This document shows positions 6,386-6,434 of a DNA stretch of 6,434 nucleotides, piece by piece. The stretch is from positions 1 through 6,434 of the forward strand of contig CANQWZ010000070.1 in NCBI GenBank assembly GCA_947627685.1, given 5' to 3'. The notes under the pieces were generated by a model. That model saw nothing but the letters and a program-made list of their open reading frames with translations, was not told where the DNA came from and did no database searches. Origin of the DNA: an uncultured Bacilli bacterium (GTDB taxonomy: Bacteria; Bacillota_I; Bacilli_A; ML615J-28; CAG-313). Each line of letters starts with the position of its first letter. The first letter of the stretch is position 1. Both the position numbers and the translations under genes were made by a program.

Positions 6386-6434
6386 ATCTTTTTTACTACC
6401 TAATTATCAATTTTAGCATTATTAATTTTATTGG

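Noticed and set aside
6386..6434. Imperfect CTAA...TTAG inverted repeat near the window edge as an upstream gene's terminator
   Set aside because: The pairing is short and bulged, with no G-C-rich stem and no clear U-run directly after it.

Overview
This is an AT-rich window in which all five genes lie on the minus strand. The likely source is a low-GC Gram-positive bacterium (Bacilli or Mollicutes-like lineage). Several things point that way: sigma-A type promoters with 17-nt spacers, often with an extended -10 TGn; good Shine-Dalgarno sites; a lipoprotein signal peptide; and tig directly followed by clpX with no clpP between them, the order known from Firmicutes. All four complete genes end in TAA. 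Tryptophan is encoded by TGG at every site I checked, with no in-frame TGA, so the standard bacterial code applies rather than the Mycoplasma code. The exact taxon cannot be fixed from this sequence.

In the direction of transcription (high to low coordinates) the layout is as follows. A promoter at 6357-6385 drives a Na+/phosphate cotransporter-type membrane protein with a C-terminal PhoU-like domain (4699-6336), which ends in an intrinsic terminator at 4668-4700. Two tandem promoters (4632-4660 and 4584-4612) then drive a two-gene unit: a small Sfp-type phosphopantetheinyl transferase (3986-4561), followed 14 nt later by a DUF885-type putative metallopeptidase lipoprotein (2166-3971). A near-consensus promoter (2127-2155) starts tig (765-2081). 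clpX follows (1-713) and runs off the window edge after 237 codons.

tig and clpX form a protein quality-control pair: a ribosome-bound folding chaperone and an AAA+ unfoldase. The other genes concern phosphate transport, carrier-protein activation and surface peptide processing. I see no shared pathway that joins them to tig/clpX.

I found no mobile element, CRISPR array, RNA gene or defence system. The most notable non-coding feature is a perfect 10-bp hairpin between tig and clpX that contains the only evident Shine-Dalgarno sequence of clpX. No gene-free stretch exceeds 300 nt. The longest, 4562-4698, holds the terminator and the two promoters.
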